Shown here piece by piece: positions 33,927 to 42,610 of a stretch of DNA of 64,000 nucleotides. The position numbers were made by a program, and so were the translations under genes. The notes below the pieces were generated by a model. It was not told the DNA's origin. It saw only the letters and a program-made list of their open reading frames with translations, and made no database searches. The first letter of the stretch is position 1, and each line of letters opens with the position of its first letter. Location of the stretch: assembly GCF_010915705.1 (NCBI RefSeq), contig NZ_JAAIKE010000002.1, positions 186,001 to 250,000 on the forward strand. The letters run 5' to 3'. This DNA comes from Pseudotabrizicola algicola. GTDB taxonomy: Bacteria > Pseudomonadota > Alphaproteobacteria > Rhodobacterales > Rhodobacteraceae.

Positions 33927-34072
33927 GATGGTGGTGGTTTCTTTCGTAAATGGGCCGTTACACGAGGTATTCTACGCAAGATCACGCCCTCTGTCGCTGA
34001 AAATTCAAAGAAGTGACGGACAATCGGCGCGAGACTGGAGGGCATAAACCAATAACCAACAGGGTCGAGAAC
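33927..34072. promoter_or_regulatory. Divergent regulatory region of the lrp-type gene and ald
   Basis: This 146-base region serves two divergent genes and is relatively AT-rich in its middle (around 33945-34015), as expected for Lrp-type operators. I cannot define individual Lrp sites or a single promoter with confidence. Confidence 0.4.
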
Positions 34073-35191
34073 ATGAAAATCGGTTGCCCAAAGGAAATCA
34101 AACCGCAGGAGTTTCGCGTCGGCATGACGCCCGATGCGGTGCGCGATGCGGTGGCACATGGCCATTCGGTGCTGGTAGAGACCGGCGCGGGGATGGGCGC
34201 AGGCTTTACCGACGCCGATTATACGGCAGCGGGCGCGCAGATTGCGCCGGATGCGGAAAGTGTCTTTGCCGACAGCGGCATGATCGTGAAGGTCAAGGAA
34301 CCGCAGGCGGTGGAACGCAAGCGCCTGCGCGAGGGGCAGGTGCTGTTCACCTATCTGCACCTTGCGCCAGACCCCGAGCAGACGCGCGATCTGCTCGACT
34401 CGGGCGTCACCGCGATTGCCTATGAAACCGTGACCGACCGCGCGGGCGGCCTGCCTCTGCTGGCGCCGATGTCGGAAGTGGCGGGGCGTCTGGCCCCGCA
34501 GGTCGGCGCGTGGACGCTGCAAAAGGCCAACGGCGGGCGCGGCGTGCTGCTGGGCGGCGTGCCGGGGGTGCTGCCTGCCAAGGTCGTCGTCATCGGCGGC
34601 GGCGTGGTGGGCACCCATGCGGCGCGGGTGGCCGCAGGCATGGGCGCGGATGTGGTGGTGCTGGACCGCTCGCTCAACCGCTTGCGCTATCTGGATGATG
34701 TATTCGCGGGCGTGTTCCGCAACGCCTATGCCAGCGGGGCCGCCACGGCGGCAGCGGTGGCCGAGGCCGATCTGGTGATCGGGGCGGTGCTGATTCCCGG
34801 TGCGGCGGCCCCAAAGCTGGTCAGCCGGGCGCAACTGGCCACGATGAAGCCGGGTGCGGCGATCGTGGATGTTGCGATCGATCAGGGCGGCTGCTTTGAG
34901 ACCAGCCGCGCCACCACGCATCAGGACCCGATCTACGAGGTGGATGGCATCATGCATTACTGCGTGGCCAACATGCCGGGGGCGGTCGCCCGCACCTCGA
35001 CGCTGGCCTTGGGCAATGCCACCCTGCCCTTCCTGCTGGCGCTGGCCGACAAGGGCTGGAAAGCCGCCTGCGCCGATGACCCGCACCTCAAGGCGGGGCT
35101 GAACACCCATGCCGGAAAGCTGACCTATGCCGCGGTGGGCGAGGCTCTGGGGCTGGACTGGATCAGCGCGGACGCGGCACTGGCCCTGTGA
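34073..35191 (+). CDS. ald: Alanine dehydrogenase
   Basis: This NAD-dependent enzyme interconverts alanine with pyruvate and ammonia. The 372-residue protein begins [20 protein letters not shown]. It has the substrate site [19 protein letters not shown] (the catalytic Lys region) and LFTYLHLA. The Rossmann motif [21 protein letters not shown] lies near residues 170-190, and the C-terminal [18 protein letters not shown] matches the family. The start 34073 removes 20 unsupported residues of the longer ORF. A strong terminator follows. Confidence 0.97.
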   Translation: MKIGCPKEIKPQEFRVGMTPDAVRDAVAHGHSVLVETGAGMGAGFTDADYTAAGAQIAPDAESVFADSGMIVKVKEPQAVERKRLREGQVLFTYLHLAPDPEQTRDLLDSGVTAIAYETVTDRAGGLPLLAPMSEVAGRLAPQVGAWTLQKANGGRGVLLGGVPGVLPAKVVVIGGGVVGTHAARVAAGMGADVVVLDRSLNRLRYLDDVFAGVFRNAYASGAATAAAVAEADLVIGAVLIPGAAAPKLVSRAQLATMKPGAAIVDVAIDQGGCFETSRATTHQDPIYEVDGIMHYCVANMPGAVARTSTLALGNATLPFLLALADKGWKAACADDPHLKAGLNTHAGKLTYAAVGEALGLDWISADAALAL

Positions 35192-35196
35192 ACGCG

Positions 35197-35224
35197 AAAG
35201 GCCCCCGCGCAGGCGGGGGCCTTT
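35197..35224. terminator. Intrinsic terminator between ald and mscL
   Basis: AAAGGCCCCCGC (35197-35208) pairs perfectly with GCGGGGGCCTTT (35213-35224) around a four-base loop. It is symmetrical and serves both converging genes. Confidence 0.9.
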
Positions 35225-35248
35225 GTCCTTGGCGGCGGCGCGCGGCGT

Positions 35249-35680
35249 TCAGCGCGCCTGCAGCGCGTCACGGATTTCCTTGAGCAGGTCAAGCTCGGTC
35301 GGGCCAGCCGGAACGGCGGCAGCCTCTTCGGCCTTTTGCTTGCGCACGACCTGATCTTTCAGGCGGTTCACCGCCTTGACCAGCAGGAACACGACCCATG
35401 CGATGATCATGAAATTGATCACGGCGGTGATGAAGGCCCCATAGGCAAACACCGGCACACCGGCTTCACGCGCGGCAGCCAGCGACACCGGATTGGTGCC
35501 GGAGAGGTCGATGTAGAGGTTCGAGAAATCGACGCCACCGGTGATAAGACCGATGATCGGGTTGATCAGGTCTGACACCAGCGAGTTGACGATGGCGGTG
35601 AAGGCCGCCCCGATGATGATGCCGACGGCAAGATCGACCACATTGCCTTTGGCGATAAACGCCTTGAATTCATTAATCAT
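35249..35680 (-). CDS. mscL: Large-conductance mechanosensitive channel
   Basis: MscL is a pentameric emergency valve that opens on strong membrane tension after osmotic downshock. The 143-residue protein begins [20 protein letters not shown], with the first helix [20 protein letters not shown] lining the pore and the second helix [22 protein letters not shown]. The C-terminal helical bundle ends [12 protein letters not shown]. Start 35680 is chosen because the family begins at this Met. The gene stands alone. Confidence 0.97.
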   Translation of the reverse strand: MINEFKAFIAKGNVVDLAVGIIIGAAFTAIVNSLVSDLINPIIGLITGGVDFSNLYIDLSGTNPVSLAAAREAGVPVFAYGAFITAVINFMIIAWVVFLLVKAVNRLKDQVVRKQKAEEAAAVPAGPTELDLLKEIRDALQAR

Positions 35681-35860
35681 GTCCCACACTTCCCTCTGAA
35701 GGCCCATTTTTGACGGTTTGCCCGTTGCTTGCCCGTTGTCCGCGCCGCAGGGCGCGGGGCGGTTATGCCACAGCCACGGCGCGATGCGCAGGGGGAATTT
35801 TCGCGCGGGAATGTCTTTATGAGCGCCGCGCAGCGGCTGCGCGGGCCTTTGGCACCCCTG

Positions 35861-36442
35861 TCAGGGCAGCGCCCGCACCATCGTGACCGCCCGCGAAAAG
35901 CCGAACACATGGCGCAGCAGGCCGAGTGTTTCGCTGCGCCAAGGGGCAAAGCCCAGGCGTTCGTAAAGCGCGCGGGCGCGGATGTTGGTGTCGATCACCT
36001 CCAGCCGGATCGCGCCATAGCCGCGCCTGCGTGCCTCGTCCATCAGGGCCGAGACGAGCGCGCTGCCGATGCCCTGCCCGCGCTGGTCGCGCGCAACGCA
36101 CAGCCCGTCGATCAGGAAACGGTCATTGTCGATATCGCTTTGCAGCAGCCGCAGCAGCGCGCCGCGCCATGCCGCGCCCCAGTATCCGTAGACGCGGCGC
36201 AGGTCTTCGCTCGCGCCTCCGGCAAAGCTGCCCTGCGGGGATTTGAAGCCGGCAATGCCCAGCAGCCGGCCTTCGTCGGACAGGGCGCAGATGCAGTGAT
36301 CCGCCCGCAGCACCCGCAGCAGAAAGGCATGGGCGCGCGGGGCAGGCCCCATCACGCGGCCCAGTTTGCCGCCAAAGGCCTGCCAATACAGATCGGCGGC
36401 CTGCGGCCGGAGGTGATCGGGAAGGCCAAAGCAGATCTGCAC
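35861..36442 (-). CDS. GNAT family N-acetyltransferase
   Basis: This 193-residue protein is a GCN5-related acetyltransferase. The acetyl-CoA binding motif A is VARDQRGQGIGSALVSALMDEA (key residues Arg-Gly-x-Gly-Ile-Gly near 120-127) and motif B is ARALYERLGFAPW. The N-terminal region starts MQICFGLPDHLRPQAADLYW. The acceptor substrate is unknown. It is divergent from azlC with 70 bases between and may be unrelated to its neighbours. Confidence 0.88.
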   Translation of the reverse strand: MQICFGLPDHLRPQAADLYWQAFGGKLGRVMGPAPRAHAFLLRVLRADHCICALSDEGRLLGIAGFKSPQGSFAGGASEDLRRVYGYWGAAWRGALLRLLQSDIDNDRFLIDGLCVARDQRGQGIGSALVSALMDEARRRGYGAIRLEVIDTNIRARALYERLGFAPWRSETLGLLRHVFGFSRAVTMVRALP

Positions 36443-36512
36443 CCCGTTTGTCCCTTTTCACGCGCGCCCAAAATGCCTAAGCCTAGCGCGACGCCCGGTA
36501 AAGGCCAAAGCT

Positions 36513-37232
36513 ATGACCCCCATCAGATCGCCCTTCCTGCGCGGCTGCGCCGCATCAGCCCCGTTTGTCATCGTGGTGGTGCCCTTCGCGCTTTTGTTCG
36601 GGGTGGTGGCGACAGAGGCGGGGTTGAACCTGTTGCAGGTGATGCTGTTCTCGCTCAGCGTCTTTGCGGGCGCCTCGCAATTCGCCGCCGTGCAACTGAT
36701 GCAGGATCAGGCGCCGGTGCTGGTGGTGCTGGCCACCTCGCTGGCGGTGAACCTGCGGATGGTGATGTATTCGGTGGCGATGACGCCGCATCTGGGCGGC
36801 GCGCGGTTCGGCACGCGGGCCCTGATGGCGTATTTTCTGGTCGACCAGAGCTTTGCCGCAAGCCAGATGGAGTTCGAGCGCAGGCCCGATCAGCCCTTGG
36901 CCGACAAGGTGGCGTTCTTCTTCGGCACCGTCGCGCCCATCGCGCCGCTGTGGTTCGCGGCCTCTTTCGCCGGTGCCGTGGTGGGAGAGGCGATTCCCCC
37001 CGAATATGCGCTGGATTTCGCGGTGCCGATCACCTTTCTGGCGATCTGCGCGCCGATGCTGCGCAGTATCCCGCATGTGGTGGCGGCGGCGGTGTCGATC
37101 ATCGCGGCGCTGCTGTTTGCGGGCCTGCCCTATGGCACCGGCCTTTTGCTCGCGGCGGTGCTGGCGATGGCGGCGGGGGCCGGAGCCGAGGTGGCGCTGA
37201 CAGGGAAAGGGCAGGCAGGCCATGAAGATTGA
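36513..37232 (+). CDS. azlC: AzlC family branched-chain amino acid exporter subunit
   Basis: AzlC and AzlD together export branched-chain amino acids or related compounds. The 239-residue membrane protein has seven or eight helices and the family motifs FALLFGVVATEAGL, FAGASQFAAVQLM and LAVNLRMVMYSVAMTPHL, then DQSFA. It overlaps azlD by 11 bases, so the two are coupled. The leucine genes are 6 kb away, which fits a link with branched-chain amino acids only loosely. Confidence 0.92.
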   Translation: MTPIRSPFLRGCAASAPFVIVVVPFALLFGVVATEAGLNLLQVMLFSLSVFAGASQFAAVQLMQDQAPVLVVLATSLAVNLRMVMYSVAMTPHLGGARFGTRALMAYFLVDQSFAASQMEFERRPDQPLADKVAFFFGTVAPIAPLWFAASFAGAVVGEAIPPEYALDFAVPITFLAICAPMLRSIPHVVAAAVSIIAALLFAGLPYGTGLLLAAVLAMAAGAGAEVALTGKGQAGHED

Positions 37233-37545
37233 TCCGCTGACCTTCTGGATCGTGCTGCCGGTGCTGGCGATCGGCACCTATGTGATCCGGCTGTCCTTTC
37301 TGGGGGTCCTCGGCAACCGCCCGCTGCCCGAGGGGTTGCGCCGCGCGCTGCGCTATACGGCCGTGGCGATCCTGCCGGGGCTGGTGGCCCCGGCCGTGCT
37401 GTGGCCTGCAGCAACGGGCGGGCAGACAGACCCCGCGCGGCTGGCGGCGGCGCTGGTCACGCTGGCGGTTGGCATTGCCACCCGCAGCGTGATCGGGGCC
37501 ATCCTTGCGGGCGGGGTCACGCTTTATGCGGTGCTTTGGCTCTAG
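37222..37545 (+). CDS. azlD: AzlD family transporter subunit
   Basis: This 107-residue protein has four predicted helices and is the small partner of AzlC. The sequence begins MKIDPLTFWIVLPVLAIGTYVIRLSF and includes LRRALRYTAVAILPGLVAPAVL, both typical of AzlD. It overlaps the azlC end and converges directly on the next gene, whose stop is one base away. Confidence 0.9.
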   Translation: MKIDPLTFWIVLPVLAIGTYVIRLSFLGVLGNRPLPEGLRRALRYTAVAILPGLVAPAVLWPAATGGQTDPARLAAALVTLAVGIATRSVIGAILAGGVTLYAVLWL

Positions 37546-38157
37546 TCACTGCAACGCCGGATCGCCGACCTGCACCATAAGGACGCCGTGGTTGTTGTCG
37601 GCATCGGTATCGGTGATGGTGCGGGTGGCCACGCCGGGCAGCTTGCCGAACGCTTCCATGAACTTGGCCGGATACCATGTCGAGGGTAGCGATTCAAAGC
37701 CCGGCACCTCGCGCAGGATGGCCGAGATCGACCGCGTGCATTGCGCCTTTGGCACCGCGCCATAGGCTTTCGCCCGCTGCGCCACCAGTTCGGCCACACC
37801 GGGCGAGACGATGATGGTCTGCTCGACCACATCGAATGTCTCGCGCGCATGATAGTCGATGTAGAAGTTCACCATCTTTGGTGTCATGCCGAAATGCACA
37901 TCGTTCCGTTCCGGCAGGAACGGGTGATACCATGTGCCTGCCGGATCGAACATGATGCGTTCGGACCCGTTGATGAGCAGGCCCGAATGCGCGCCAGAGC
38001 CATCGCGGGTGGCCAGCACCGTGTAAAGCGTGATCGACGCGGGGCCGTCGTGCACATAGCGCGCCCGCGCCACCTCTTCGTCGGTGGCCCATTTGGGCTC
38101 TGCCCCGCAGGCGGCAAGCGTCAGCGTCGCCAGAAGGGCGAGGATCAGGCGAACCAT
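37546..38157 (-). CDS. Putative lipoprotein, possible permuted papain-like hydrolase
   Basis: I do not recognise a named family. The 203-residue protein has a lipoprotein signal peptide with lipobox LAAC (Cys17), so it should be lipid-anchored in the periplasm. The motif AHSGLLINGSERIMFDPAG around His57 and the later AQCTRSISAIL around Cys140 stand in the order seen in permuted NlpC/P60-type cysteine hydrolases, where His precedes Cys. That is an inference from pattern only. ATG 38163 is an alternative start two codons earlier. It follows the oxidase subunit IV gene by about 14 bases. Confidence 0.6.
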   Translation of the reverse strand: MVRLILALLATLTLAACGAEPKWATDEEVARARYVHDGPASITLYTVLATRDGSGAHSGLLINGSERIMFDPAGTWYHPFLPERNDVHFGMTPKMVNFYIDYHARETFDVVEQTIIVSPGVAELVAQRAKAYGAVPKAQCTRSISAILREVPGFESLPSTWYPAKFMEAFGKLPGVATRTITDTDADNNHGVLMVQVGDPALQ

Positions 38158-38171
38158 GTGCATGCGCGGTG

Positions 38172-38306
38172 TCAGGCGTTCACGAGGGCGAGGAAAATCA
38201 GGATGCCGATGCTGATGCCGGCGCCCCAGCTCACCATGCGGATGAACCCTGCAAAGGTCTTTTCCTGCGCCTTGATGTCCATGCTGCCATGCTTGTGTTC
38301 GGCCAT
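38172..38306 (-). CDS. aa3-type cytochrome c oxidase subunit IV
   Basis: This 44-residue one-helix protein is the small subunit IV of bacterial aa3 oxidase. It reads MAEHKHGSMDIKAQEKTFAG then a single membrane helix (SWGAGISIGILIFLALVNA), a close match to the Paracoccus/Rhodobacter subunit. Family members often sit apart from the main ctaCDE genes, as here. The start 38306 was chosen because MAEHKHGSMD is the family N-terminus. Confidence 0.9.
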   Translation of the reverse strand: MAEHKHGSMDIKAQEKTFAGFIRMVSWGAGISIGILIFLALVNA

Positions 38307-38402
38307 GTCGTAACGTCCTCTGATTGGTCTTTTTCCCGCTGATAAACGATTCACCGCGCCCTGTCACGGGGATGCGCGCGTGTGCGCGCGAGGGGCGGCG
38401 GG

Positions 38403-38795
38403 TCAGGCCGAGCCGTCGCCGGAATCGCCCCCTGTCCAGCCCGAGGGCAGGTGAAAGCCGATCCGGCGCGGCGGTTCCGCCGGACGCCGCTTTGGCACCG
38501 CGCGCAGGATTACGTTCAACTGGCTGACGTGCTGGATCAACTGGGTTTTCTGGCCATCCTCGTCGATGCCGTAGAAGGTCAGGATGTCAGGCTCGTAGAA
38601 CCCGAGACCCTCGATCTGCAAGATCCCGGCTTCCGATCCGGTAAACCCGAGCGCGACCTCATGCGCGTTATCAAGCTGCGCCTCAAAGTTGCGCAGGTAA
38701 AGGATCACCCTTTCATAGGCCCATTCCGCCGCGCTCTTGGCTTGCGGGGGTGAGGGTGGCAGGGTTTCCACCTGCGCCGCCTTGGTCTTTTTCAT
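38403..38795 (-). CDS. Small uncharacterised protein, DUF6173-like
   Basis: This 130-residue cytoplasmic protein resembles the DUF6173 family, of unknown function. It has a Pro-rich N-terminus, then SAAEWAYERVILYLRNFEAQLDNAHEVALGF, EGLGFYEPDILTFYGIDEDG and QHVSQLNVILRAVPK. The C-terminal 25 residues are Gly/Ser/Asp-rich. The DUF assignment is from memory of the pattern. It is three bases after the MBL hydrolase gene. Confidence 0.7.
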   Translation of the reverse strand: MKKTKAAQVETLPPSPPQAKSAAEWAYERVILYLRNFEAQLDNAHEVALGFTGSEAGILQIEGLGFYEPDILTFYGIDEDGQKTQLIQHVSQLNVILRAVPKRRPAEPPRRIGFHLPSGWTGGDSGDGSA

Positions 38796-38798
38796 CCG

Positions 38799-39833
38799 TC
38801 ACACCCTTTGCCACAGCCATGCGCCATCCGGCGAAAGGTCGCGCGAAACGCGGCCCAGATGCAAGAGGTGGTTCAGATGGGCCACCGCCTCGACCAGCGC
38901 CATGCCATGCGCGGGGCCGCTGATCTCGCGCTTGAACAGCGGCAGGAAACAGTCGGCGGCGCTGCGCGGTTCGGCCAGATGGTCGTGCAAACGGTCAAGC
39001 GCCCCGATGTGGTTGTCGATCATCTGCACCAGCCGCAGCGGCAGGCCGGTGAAGGGCAGCTTGTGGCCGGGCAGCACGAGCTGGCTGTCGCGGGCAAGGG
39101 GCTGGAAGCGGCGGCAACTGTCCAGCCATTCGGCCAGCGGATCGCCCTCCGGCTCGGTCGGATAGACGCCGATATTGGCGGAAATACCGGGCAAAAGCTG
39201 ATCGCCGCCAAGGATCAGGTCGCCCGCCCAGAAGGTCGCATGGTCTGGCGCATGGCCGGAGCCAAAGCGGATGGTCCAGTCGCGCCCGCCCATGCGAATC
39301 GTGCCGCCCTCGTGCAGGACGGTAAAGCCGAGCGGCATCGGCGCCACCACGTCGCAGAAATTGAAGGGGCGGCTGGCGGCGCGTTCGGCAAGTTCCGCTG
39401 CGGACAATCCGGCGCGCCGATAGAAAAGCTGCGCCTCGGGCGGGGGGACGGGCTGTTCGTCCAGCACCAGCATGCGCGCATAAAGCCACGCGGTGCGCGG
39501 CATCAGAAGTTCTGCCCCCTGCGCCTGAAACCAGCCCGCAAGGCCCACATGGTCGGGGTGGTGATGGGTGACGATGACACGGGCCACCGGACGGCCCGCC
39601 AAGGGGCCAGCCAGCAGCCGCCCCCAGATCGCACGGCTGCGCCTCGTGTCCATACCGGTGTCGATCAGCGTCCAGCCAGTCCCGTCATCCAGCGCGTAGA
39701 CGTTCACATGATCGAGCGTCATCGGCAGCGGAAGGCGCATCCACAGGATGCCGGGGGCCACCTCGGTGGCGCAGCCCTCGGCGGGCGGTTCGGGAAACGG
39801 ATGCCGGATGCCCGATGCGCCCGCCGCGGTCAT
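38799..39833 (-). CDS. MBL-fold metallo-hydrolase
   Basis: This 344-residue protein has the metallo-beta-lactamase fold. The zinc motif THHHPDHVGLAG (near residues 89-100) and a second SGHAPDHATFW histidine region are clear, as is the later LVLPGHKLPFTG. It resembles LACTB2-like hydrolases. The C-terminal winged-helix-like part (ALVEAVAHLNHLLHLGRV) is also typical of that group. It overlaps the acyl-CoA dehydrogenase stop by four bases (TCAT), so the two are coupled and it may act on a thioester or related metabolite. Confidence 0.88.
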   Translation of the reverse strand: MTAAGASGIRHPFPEPPAEGCATEVAPGILWMRLPLPMTLDHVNVYALDDGTGWTLIDTGMDTRRSRAIWGRLLAGPLAGRPVARVIVTHHHPDHVGLAGWFQAQGAELLMPRTAWLYARMLVLDEQPVPPPEAQLFYRRAGLSAAELAERAASRPFNFCDVVAPMPLGFTVLHEGGTIRMGGRDWTIRFGSGHAPDHATFWAGDLILGGDQLLPGISANIGVYPTEPEGDPLAEWLDSCRRFQPLARDSQLVLPGHKLPFTGLPLRLVQMIDNHIGALDRLHDHLAEPRSAADCFLPLFKREISGPAHGMALVEAVAHLNHLLHLGRVSRDLSPDGAWLWQRV

Positions 39834-41545
39834 GCCGCCAGATCTTCGGGCGAGAGCGCGTAAAGATCGCCCGCGCCTTCACGCATCTGCGCCAGCAGCC
39901 CCGTGTATTCGGGCAAGAGCCGTTTCACCGCCACCCGCGCCAGCGCACTGCGCGGGCCGGTGCCGCCATCGGCCAGCGCGGATTTCAGGTGGAAATGCCC
40001 GCCCAGAACCAGCGCAAAGGCGCGCAGATAGGGCACCGCACCGGCAAAACGGTCGGTCAGGTCTTGCGCCAGCAACGCTTCGGTCGCCTCGCGCAGCGAT
40101 TCGCAGGCCTGCCAGACATCTTCGGCCAGATCGGGCAGGCTGGCGCGGGCGGTCTGCGCCCCCATCTCGATCTCGCGCAAAAGCCGGAAGGCGGCCTCGC
40201 CATTGTCCATCATCTTGCGCGCCACAAGGTCCATCGCCTGAATGCCGTTCGTGCCTTCGTAAATCGGGGTGATGCGGGCGTCACGCAGGAATTGCGCGGC
40301 GCCAGTTTCCTCGATGAAGCCCATGCCGCCGTGAACCTGCACCCCTTCCGAGGCGACGGCAACCCCGACATCGGTGCCATATGCCTTGGCAATCGGGGTC
40401 AGGAAGGCGGCGCGGGCCTTCCACCCGGCCTCGCCGGTGGCCTGCGCCATGTCGATGGCGACCGCGCAGGACAGGCCGATGGCGCGGGCGGAATAGACCT
40501 GCGCCTTCATCGTCGCCAGCATCCGGCGCACATCGGCATGGCCGATGATGGCGGGGATTTCGGGGCTGGCGGTGCGGCCCTGCACGCGCGTCATCGCGTA
40601 ATCGAGCGCCTGCTGGTAGGCCGCTTCGGCGACGCCCACGCCTTGCATGCCCACACCCAGACGGGCGTTGTTCATCATGGTGAACATCGCCGCCATGCCC
40701 TTGTGCGCAGCGCCCACCAGCCAGCCCTTGGCCCCGTCAAACTGCATCACGCAGGTCGGGCTGCCGTGGATGCCCAGCTTGTGTTCAAGGCTGACGACCG
40801 AAAGGCTGTTGCGCGGGCCAGGGTTTCCATCTGCATCGGGCAGGAACTTCGGCACCAGAAACAGGCTGATGCCCGCCGTGCCGGGCGCGCCATCGGGCAG
40901 GCGGGCCAGCACCAGATGGATGGTATTGGCCTGAAAATCCGAATCCCCCCATGTGATGTAGATCTTCTGCCCGCTGATCGCATAGCTGCCATCGCCGTTC
41001 GGTTCCGCCTTGGACCGCAGCGCGCCGACGTCAGACCCGGCCTGCGGCTCTGTCAGGTTCATGGTGCCGTTCCATTCGCCCGAGATCAGCTTGGGCAGAT
41101 AGGTGGCTTTCAGATCATCGCTGGCGTGATGTTCCAGCGCCTCGATCTGGCCTTGCGTCAAGAGCGGGTTCAGTTGCAGCGACAGGCAGGCCCCCGAGAA
41201 CATCTCGTTCACCGCGCTGGCCAGCGTCAGCGGCAGGCCCATGCCGCCATGCGCGGCCCCTGCCCCGATGGCCACCCAGCCGCCCTCGGCAATCGCCCGA
41301 TACGCCTCGGCAAACCCCGGAGAGGTGCGCACCACCCCGTTTTCCAGCCGTGCCGGCACCTTGTCACCGGCGCGGTTCACCGGGGCCAGCACCTCTGCCG
41401 CCAGACGCCCCGCCTCGGTCAGCACGGCATCCACCGTTTCCGGCGTGGCTTCGGCAAAACGGTCGGTGGCGGCGACCTGAGTAAAGCCGACAACATGGTC
41501 GAGCAGGAAACGCAGATCGGACAGGGGGGCGCGATAGGGCATCAA
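39830..41545 (-). CDS. Acyl-CoA dehydrogenase, DmdC-like long form
   Basis: This 571-residue flavoprotein should oxidise an acyl-CoA to the enoyl-CoA, passing electrons to ETF. It begins MMPYRAPLSDLRFLLDHVVG, the N-terminus of the long acyl-CoA dehydrogenase group that includes DmdC. It has MNLTEPQAGSDVGALRSKAE, GQKIYITWGD and GTNGIQAMDLVARKM, plus the extra C-terminal domain. Two tandem ATGs are available. ETF-QO lies 3 kb away and would take up the electrons. The true acyl-CoA is unknown; a methylmercaptopropionyl-CoA role would need dmdA/B/D elsewhere. Confidence 0.87.
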   Translation of the reverse strand: MMPYRAPLSDLRFLLDHVVGFTQVAATDRFAEATPETVDAVLTEAGRLAAEVLAPVNRAGDKVPARLENGVVRTSPGFAEAYRAIAEGGWVAIGAGAAHGGMGLPLTLASAVNEMFSGACLSLQLNPLLTQGQIEALEHHASDDLKATYLPKLISGEWNGTMNLTEPQAGSDVGALRSKAEPNGDGSYAISGQKIYITWGDSDFQANTIHLVLARLPDGAPGTAGISLFLVPKFLPDADGNPGPRNSLSVVSLEHKLGIHGSPTCVMQFDGAKGWLVGAAHKGMAAMFTMMNNARLGVGMQGVGVAEAAYQQALDYAMTRVQGRTASPEIPAIIGHADVRRMLATMKAQVYSARAIGLSCAVAIDMAQATGEAGWKARAAFLTPIAKAYGTDVGVAVASEGVQVHGGMGFIEETGAAQFLRDARITPIYEGTNGIQAMDLVARKMMDNGEAAFRLLREIEMGAQTARASLPDLAEDVWQACESLREATEALLAQDLTDRFAGAVPYLRAFALVLGGHFHLKSALADGGTGPRSALARVAVKRLLPEYTGLLAQMREGAGDLYALSPEDLAA

Positions 41546-41653
41546 AACCTCGGTTCAGGGCGGGTTGCCTTGGCAAAGGCAACGGTCCGGCGTATGGGCG
41601 TAGGCCATAGGTTAGCCAAGGGGGCCGACCTCTCAAGCCATACGCTGCGTCAC

Positions 41654-42610
41654 ATGAGCCCGATCACCCAAGACCTGTCACCCACGGAAGACGGCATTGC
41701 CAGGGCGGCGGCGCTCTTGCGGGTGGGCGGACTGGTGGCGATGCCGACCGAAACCGTCTACGGGCTGGCGGGCGATGCGATGAACGGGGCGGCGGTGGCG
41801 CGCATTTTTGCCGCCAAGGCGCGGCCCGCCTTCAACCCGCTGATCGCCCATGTCACCGGGCCGGAGATGGCCGAGCGGCTGGCGGTGTTCGATGACCGCG
41901 CGCGGGCAGTGGCGGCGGCCTTCTGGCCCGGCGCGCTGACGCTGGTCTTGCCGCTGCGCGAAGGGTCGGGCCTGTCGCCCTTGGTGACCGCCGGCCTGCC
42001 GACGGTGGCTATCCGATGCCCCGCGCATCCTGTGGCGCAGGCGCTGATCGGGGCCTTTGGCGGGCCGCTGGCCGCGCCTTCGGCCAACCCCTCGGGCCGT
42101 GTCTCGCCCACGCGGGCCGAACATGTGCGCCAAGGTCTGGGCGGGCGGATCGATGCGATCCTCGATGGCGGCCCCTGCGCGGTGGGGGTGGAATCCACCA
42201 TTCTGGGGCTGGAGGGCGCGCCCCTGCTTTTGCGCCCCGGCGGCGTTCCGCTGGAGGCGCTGGAGGCGATGCTGGGGCCGATCGGCAGCGGGGGCGATGC
42301 GCATAAACCCAACGCCCCCGGCCAGTTGGCCAGCCATTACGCGCCCGAGGCGGGGGTGCGGCTGAACGTCACCGCCCCTGCGGCGGGTGAGGTCTGGGTC
42401 GGTTTCGGCCCCGATTGCGTGGGTGCCGCACTGTCGCTGTCGCCGAAGGGCGATCTGATCGAGGCGGGGGCGGCGCTGTTCCAGACCCTGCGCGATGCCG
42501 ATGTTCTGGCCGGAGCGGGCGGGCGCATCGCCTTTGCGCCAGTGCCGGAAACGGGGCTTGGCCGCGCGATCAATGACCGCCTGCGCCGCGCTGCAGCCCC
42601 GCGCGACTAG
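41654..42610 (+). CDS. Threonylcarbamoyl-AMP synthase (Sua5/YrdC)
   Basis: This enzyme makes threonylcarbamoyl-AMP for the t6A modification of tRNAs that read ANN codons. The 318-residue protein has the N-terminal YrdC domain with AMPTETVYGLAGDA, RPAFNPLIAHV, and the SxN motif AAPSANPSGRVSPTRAEHV, then a C-terminal Sua5 domain after LLRPGG. The start at 41654 has no strong ribosome binding site. Its stop TAG shares the CTAG palindrome with the stop of the converging gene. Confidence 0.93.
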   Translation: MSPITQDLSPTEDGIARAAALLRVGGLVAMPTETVYGLAGDAMNGAAVARIFAAKARPAFNPLIAHVTGPEMAERLAVFDDRARAVAAAFWPGALTLVLPLREGSGLSPLVTAGLPTVAIRCPAHPVAQALIGAFGGPLAAPSANPSGRVSPTRAEHVRQGLGGRIDAILDGGPCAVGVESTILGLEGAPLLLRPGGVPLEALEAMLGPIGSGGDAHKPNAPGQLASHYAPEAGVRLNVTAPAAGEVWVGFGPDCVGAALSLSPKGDLIEAGAALFQTLRDADVLAGAGGRIAFAPVPETGLGRAINDRLRRAAAPRD

